Shown: piece by piece, positions 33,391-36,697 of the stretch
Layout: each line of letters begins with the position of its first letter
Position numbering within the stretch: the first letter of the stretch is position 1
Assembly: GCA_027310735.1 (NCBI GenBank)
Contig: DAIDAH010000002.1
Span: 1-36,697 of the forward strand
Reading direction: 5' to 3'
Source: Methylotenera sp.
GTDB lineage: Bacteria > Pseudomonadota > Gammaproteobacteria > Burkholderiales > Methylophilaceae
Length of the DNA: 36,697 bases
Notes under the pieces: model-generated
The model's input: only the letters and a program-made list of their open reading frames with translations
What the model was told of the DNA's origin: nothing
Database searches by the model: none
Translations under genes and position numbers: made by a program

Positions 33391-34296
33391 ATGATTAAAC
33401 ACTTACCAGCTAACCATTCCAACAACTTTATCAAGTTGCGCAATAGCTTAATCAGCTCAACGGGTAAAGCTATTGGCGACTACAACATGATTGAAGAAGG
33501 CGATACCGTATTAGTATGTATGAGTGGCGGCAAAGATTCGCATGCCATGCTGATGATACTGCTCGCGCTACAAGAACGCGCGCCAATCAACTTCAAGCTG
33601 ATTGCCATGAATCTGGATCAGAAGCAGCCTGGTTTCCCAGCAGATATTTTGCCTGCCTATTTTGAGAAACTAGGTATTGATTATCGTATTGTCAATGCAG
33701 ACACGTATTCAATTGTGAAAGAAAAAATCCCTGAAGGAAAAACCACATGCTCACTTTGCTCACGTCTGCGTCGTGGCGTGATTTACACAACAGCAAAAGA
33801 ACTAGGTGCCAATAAAATCGCACTTGGCCATCACCGTGACGACATTGTGGAAACACTGTTCTTAAATATGTTTTTTGGTGCAAAAATGAAAGCCATGCCA
33901 CCAAAACTTGCCACCAACGACAAGCAGAATATTGTGATTCGCCCATTGGCATATTGCAGTGAAAAAGATATCGCCAGTTACGCTAGACAAATGGAGTTTC
34001 CAATCATCCCATGCGATTTATGCGGTAGCCAGGAAAACCTACAACGTCAAAAAGTAAAAGAAATGCTGCAAGTCTGGGAGCGCGAGCAGCCCGGTCGTAT
34101 CAACAATATATTCCGCGCCATCGGCAACGTTGAACCTTCACATTTAGCCGATTTCAATTTATATGACTTTAAGAATTTAAGTCAGGCCAAGGCTGAAGAT
34201 GATGATCCACTATTTGGTGACATTGCTAATGAAGGCGCAGCTTTAAGCTTGTCAGGTAACTATGGAACAAAAATTGAGTTTGTCAGGAATACCTAA
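33391..34296 (+). CDS. ttcA: tRNA 2-thiocytidine(32) synthetase TtcA
   Basis: Fe-S-dependent enzyme that thiolates C32 of certain tRNAs. The PP-loop ATP site is SGGKDS (45-50). Cluster cysteines are C120 and C123 (TTCSLCSRLRRG) and one of C208 and C211 (PCDLCGSQENLQR). GHHRDDIVETLFLNMF (146-161) is also diagnostic. The protein is 301 aa, close to the 311 aa of E. coli. Probably co-transcribed with the upstream reductase gene. Confidence 0.97.
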   Translation: MIKHLPANHSNNFIKLRNSLISSTGKAIGDYNMIEEGDTVLVCMSGGKDSHAMLMILLALQERAPINFKLIAMNLDQKQPGFPADILPAYFEKLGIDYRIVNADTYSIVKEKIPEGKTTCSLCSRLRRGVIYTTAKELGANKIALGHHRDDIVETLFLNMFFGAKMKAMPPKLATNDKQNIVIRPLAYCSEKDIASYARQMEFPIIPCDLCGSQENLQRQKVKEMLQVWEREQPGRINNIFRAIGNVEPSHLADFNLYDFKNLSQAKAEDDDPLFGDIANEGAALSLSGNYGTKIEFVRNT

Positions 34297-34362
34297 TTAG
34301 CCCATCAAATTACGTGAATAGTTAATATTAAAAGAATACTTGCACTTTTAGATATAGACTTA

Positions 34363-34392
34363 TTGTCTAACAACCATTTACCTTGCTATTAT
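34363..34392 (+). promoter_or_regulatory. Possible topA promoter
   Basis: TTGTCT (34363-34368) and TATTAT (34387-34392) are separated by 18 bp in the 149-nt spacer before topA. The -10 box matches 5 of 6 and the -35 box 4 of 6. The expected leader is about 47 nt. No terminator is evident after ttcA. Confidence 0.35.
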
Positions 34393-34445
34393 CCAAGCTA
34401 TTGTATTAGCAACCCATTTTACACACCCCTTTACCCTAGGCATTC

Positions 34446-36697
34446 ATGTCCAAACTGTTAATTGTTGAATCACCATCTAAAGCAAAAACGCTGAAAAAAT
34501 ATCTTGGAAGCGACTTTGAGGTACTCGCATCTTATGGGCATGTGCGCGACTTAATTCCTAAAAATGGTGCCGTTGATACTGCTGATAATTTCGCTATGAA
34601 ATACGAAATTATCGACCGCAACAGCAAACACGTAGACGCAATCGCCAAAGCCGTTAAGAGCGCAGAAAGCATCTATCTCGCAACCGACCCGGACCGCGAA
34701 GGTGAAGCAATTTCATGGCACATTGCCGAGATTCTGAAATCCAAAAACTTACTGAAAAACAAGCTCATGAAGCGTGTGGTGTTTCATGAAATTACTAAAA
34801 GTGCCGTAGAGCACGCCATTGCCGAGCCCCGCGACATCTCTATGCCGATGGTCAATGCCCAGCAAGCGCGCCGCGCCTTAGATTATCTGGTCGGTTTTAA
34901 CTTATCGCCATTGCTATGGAAAAAAATTCGCCGAGGCCTATCAGCAGGACGTGTGCAAAGCCCAGCGCTACGCCTTATCGTTGAGCGTGAGCTAGAAATT
35001 GAAGCCTTTAAATCACAAGAATACTGGTCTATTCATCTGGATGCTTTAAAGCATCAGCATGGCTTCAGCGCAAAACTGGTGCAACTCAATAACCAGAAGG
35101 TAGAACAGTTCACGGTCATCAATCATGACCAGCAAACAGATATTGTAGGCAAACTACTTCTTGCCAGTGCTGGTAAGACCACCGTTTCACGCGTTGAGAA
35201 AAAACAACGTAGTCGTAGCCCAGCCGCACCGTTTACCACTTCAACATTGCAACAAGAGGCTGTACGTAAACTCGGCTTCACCACATCACGTGCCATGCGC
35301 GTTGCCCAGCAACTCTATGAAGGTGTAGACGTAGGCACAGGCACTGTGGGTTTGATTACCTATATGCGTACCGACTCATTTAGCATTGCAACTGAAGCGG
35401 TAATGCAAATCCGTGATTACGTGAAAAAGAATTTTGACGCAGAATATTTGCCAAAATCACCTGTCATGTACAAAACCAAGTCTAAAAGTGCGCAAGAGGC
35501 GCATGAGGCGATTCGCCCTACGGACATTACCCGGACACCGACGCAAGTCCGCCAGTATCTGACTGATGAGCAATTCAAGCTCTATGAAATGATTTGGAAG
35601 CGTGCGCTGGCCTGCCAGATGTCTCCCGCTAAATTTGACGCAGTGAGTGTCGATCTCAGCGTTGGTAGCGATGCAAATTTGTTCCGCGCCACCGGTCAGA
35701 CCATGGTATTTGCCGGTTTTATCGCCGTCTACATGGAAGGCAATGACGATGAAGAAGAAGAAGGCGAAAGCAAATTGCCAAACCTTGAAACTGGTGAGGT
35801 CTTGGCAGTTGAAAAAATATACGGCGACCAACATTTTACTGAGCCACCACCACGTTACTCTGAAGCTAGTCTGGTTAAGATTCTAGAAGAGTATGGCATT
35901 GGCCGCCCCTCAACTTACGCCAGCATCATTAGTACGCTGCAAGACCGTGAATACGTACTGCTGGATAAAAAACGCTTTACACCTACAGACGTAGGTCGCG
36001 TTGTAAATAAATTTCTAACAGAACACTTTACCAAATATGTCGATTATGACTTTACGGCAAACATGGAGAATGCGCTGGATAGCGTAGCTGAAGGTGAGCG
36101 TGAATGGGTGCCGTTAATGGCAGAGTTCTGGCAAGGCTTTAACCAACAGCTAATCAGTAAAGCTGATGTAGACCGCCCAGGCAATGAGTTGATTGATGAA
36201 GCATGCCCGAAATGTGGCAAGCCACTACAGAAACAACTAAGCCGCTACGGCACCTTTATTGGCTGCACTGGCTACAACGACACGCCCAAGTGTGATTACA
36301 AGCGTAGCGCGGATGGCGCAGCCGTAGCGGGCAGCGACCCCGTAACCATAGGCACCGATGCTGACACAGGCAAAGAAATCTTGCTAATGAACGGCCCATA
36401 CGGCCCTTATCTGCAGCTAGGACTAGCGGTTGAAGGTGACAAAAAGAAACCTAAACGTGTCAGTGTACCTAAAGAAATTTCACTCACAGATATGAGCTTG
36501 GAAACAGCAACAATGGTGTTATCACTACCGCGTGACCTTGGCTTACACCCAGTAACCAACAAAAAAGTCATTGCGAATATCGGCCGATTTGGCCCTTACG
36601 TGAATCACGATGCTAAATTCAAATCCATTCCTAAAAGCGAGAGTGTATTTACCATCGACCTAGAGGGTGCGGTTGCTTTACTGGCACAGGCTAATAC
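34446..36697 (+). CDS. topA: DNA topoisomerase I (3'-truncated by the window end)
   Basis: Type IA topoisomerase that relaxes negative supercoils. The open frame runs 750 codons from the ATG with no stop and leaves the window. The N-terminal Toprim domain starts SKLLIVESPSKAKT, and the metal-binding acidic triad is DPDREGEAIS (81-90). The catalytic tyrosine is Y306 in GLITYMRTDSF. ARRALDYLVGFNLSPLLWKKI and GRPSTYASII are family motifs. A four-cysteine zinc finger begins at C587 (CPKCGKPL), and two C-terminal repeats follow (NGPYGPYLQLG, IGRFGPYVNHD). One zinc finger plus such repeats differs from the three-finger E. coli enzyme. The truncation is a window artefact. Confidence 0.97.
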   Translation, partial: MSKLLIVESPSKAKTLKKYLGSDFEVLASYGHVRDLIPKNGAVDTADNFAMKYEIIDRNSKHVDAIAKAVKSAESIYLATDPDREGEAISWHIAEILKSKNLLKNKLMKRVVFHEITKSAVEHAIAEPRDISMPMVNAQQARRALDYLVGFNLSPLLWKKIRRGLSAGRVQSPALRLIVERELEIEAFKSQEYWSIHLDALKHQHGFSAKLVQLNNQKVEQFTVINHDQQTDIVGKLLLASAGKTTVSRVEKKQRSRSPAAPFTTSTLQQEAVRKLGFTTSRAMRVAQQLYEGVDVGTGTVGLITYMRTDSFSIATEAVMQIRDYVKKNFDAEYLPKSPVMYKTKSKSAQEAHEAIRPTDITRTPTQVRQYLTDEQFKLYEMIWKRALACQMSPAKFDAVSVDLSVGSDANLFRATGQTMVFAGFIAVYMEGNDDEEEEGESKLPNLETGEVLAVEKIYGDQHFTEPPPRYSEASLVKILEEYGIGRPSTYASIISTLQDREYVLLDKKRFTPTDVGRVVNKFLTEHFTKYVDYDFTANMENALDSVAEGEREWVPLMAEFWQGFNQQLISKADVDRPGNELIDEACPKCGKPLQKQLSRYGTFIGCTGYNDTPKCDYKRSADGAAVAGSDPVTIGTDADTGKEILLMNGPYGPYLQLGLAVEGDKKKPKRVSVPKEISLTDMSLETATMVLSLPRDLGLHPVTNKKVIANIGRFGPYVNHDAKFKSIPKSESVFTIDLEGAVALLAQAN

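Noticed and set aside
34361..34373. TAGAC-type small hairpin before topA as a terminator or riboregulator
   Set aside because: A 5-bp stem without a U-run; it overlaps the better-supported promoter candidate.
35457..35834. 125-codon minus-strand open frame inside topA
   Set aside because: topA is open and conserved on the plus strand across this stretch; the antisense frame has no recognisable motif.
36680..36697. topA as a truncated or broken gene
   Set aside because: The frame is intact up to the last base; the missing 3' end is due to the window boundary.

Overview
The window is ordinary chromosome from a Gram-negative betaproteobacterium, most likely a methylotroph of the Methylophilaceae (Methylotenera/Methylophilus type). 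The evidence is a 3-hexulose-6-phosphate synthase gene (ribulose monophosphate pathway) set among histidine genes, and several betaproteobacterial gene neighbourhoods: petABC-sspAB, his-HIT-tatABC, and mlaFEDCB-ABC-ibaG-grxD-murA-hisGDC. No phage, insertion sequence, CRISPR array, rRNA or plasmid gene was seen. Almost every gene can be assigned to a known family; the open questions are mainly regulatory.

Layout. 1-4.0 kb (minus): tRNA-Thr(UGU), with the cytochrome bc1 operon petA-petB-petC running into sspA-sspB. 4.0-6.1 kb: a divergent pair, a Nif3-like protein and a membrane-anchored HtrA/DegS-type protease. 6.1-15.7 kb (minus): tatC, tatB, tatA, a HIT protein and the histidine genes hisE, I, F, A, H, B; then the formaldehyde-fixing gene hps, with its own terminator and probable promoter; then hisC, hisD, hisG. 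15.7-22.8 kb (minus): murA, monothiol glutaredoxin, ibaG, a YadGH-type ABC exporter and the Mla phospholipid-transport genes mlaB, C, D, E, F. On the minus strand mlaF to hisC could form one very long transcription unit.

22.9-25.7 kb: an isolated type IV pilin-like gene with a strong terminator and a close match to a sigma-54 promoter, divergent from an orphan multi-membrane-span histidine kinase. 25.7-29.7 kb (minus): System II cytochrome c maturation (ccsA/resC, ccsB/resB) and a diheme cytochrome c4. 29.8-36.7 kb: engB (plus), trmB and a MidA-family methyltransferase (minus), a pteridine reductase-like SDR and ttcA (plus), and the first 750 codons of topA, cut by the window edge.

How the genes work together. 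bc1, cytochrome c4 and CcsAB make and use periplasmic c-type cytochromes. TatABC would export the folded Rieske protein, whose signal here has KR instead of RR. Hps consumes ribulose 5-phosphate, and histidine synthesis starts from PRPP, so both draw on the pentose phosphate pool. Grx4 and IbaG/BolA are known Fe-S partners. The items I rate highest are the sigma-54-type pilin promoter with an overlapping perfect inverted repeat, the neighbouring kinase with an HDxKN H-box, hps as a separate unit splitting the his genes, its hydrophobic C-terminal tail, and the KR Tat signal. I found no clearly undescribed multi-gene system.
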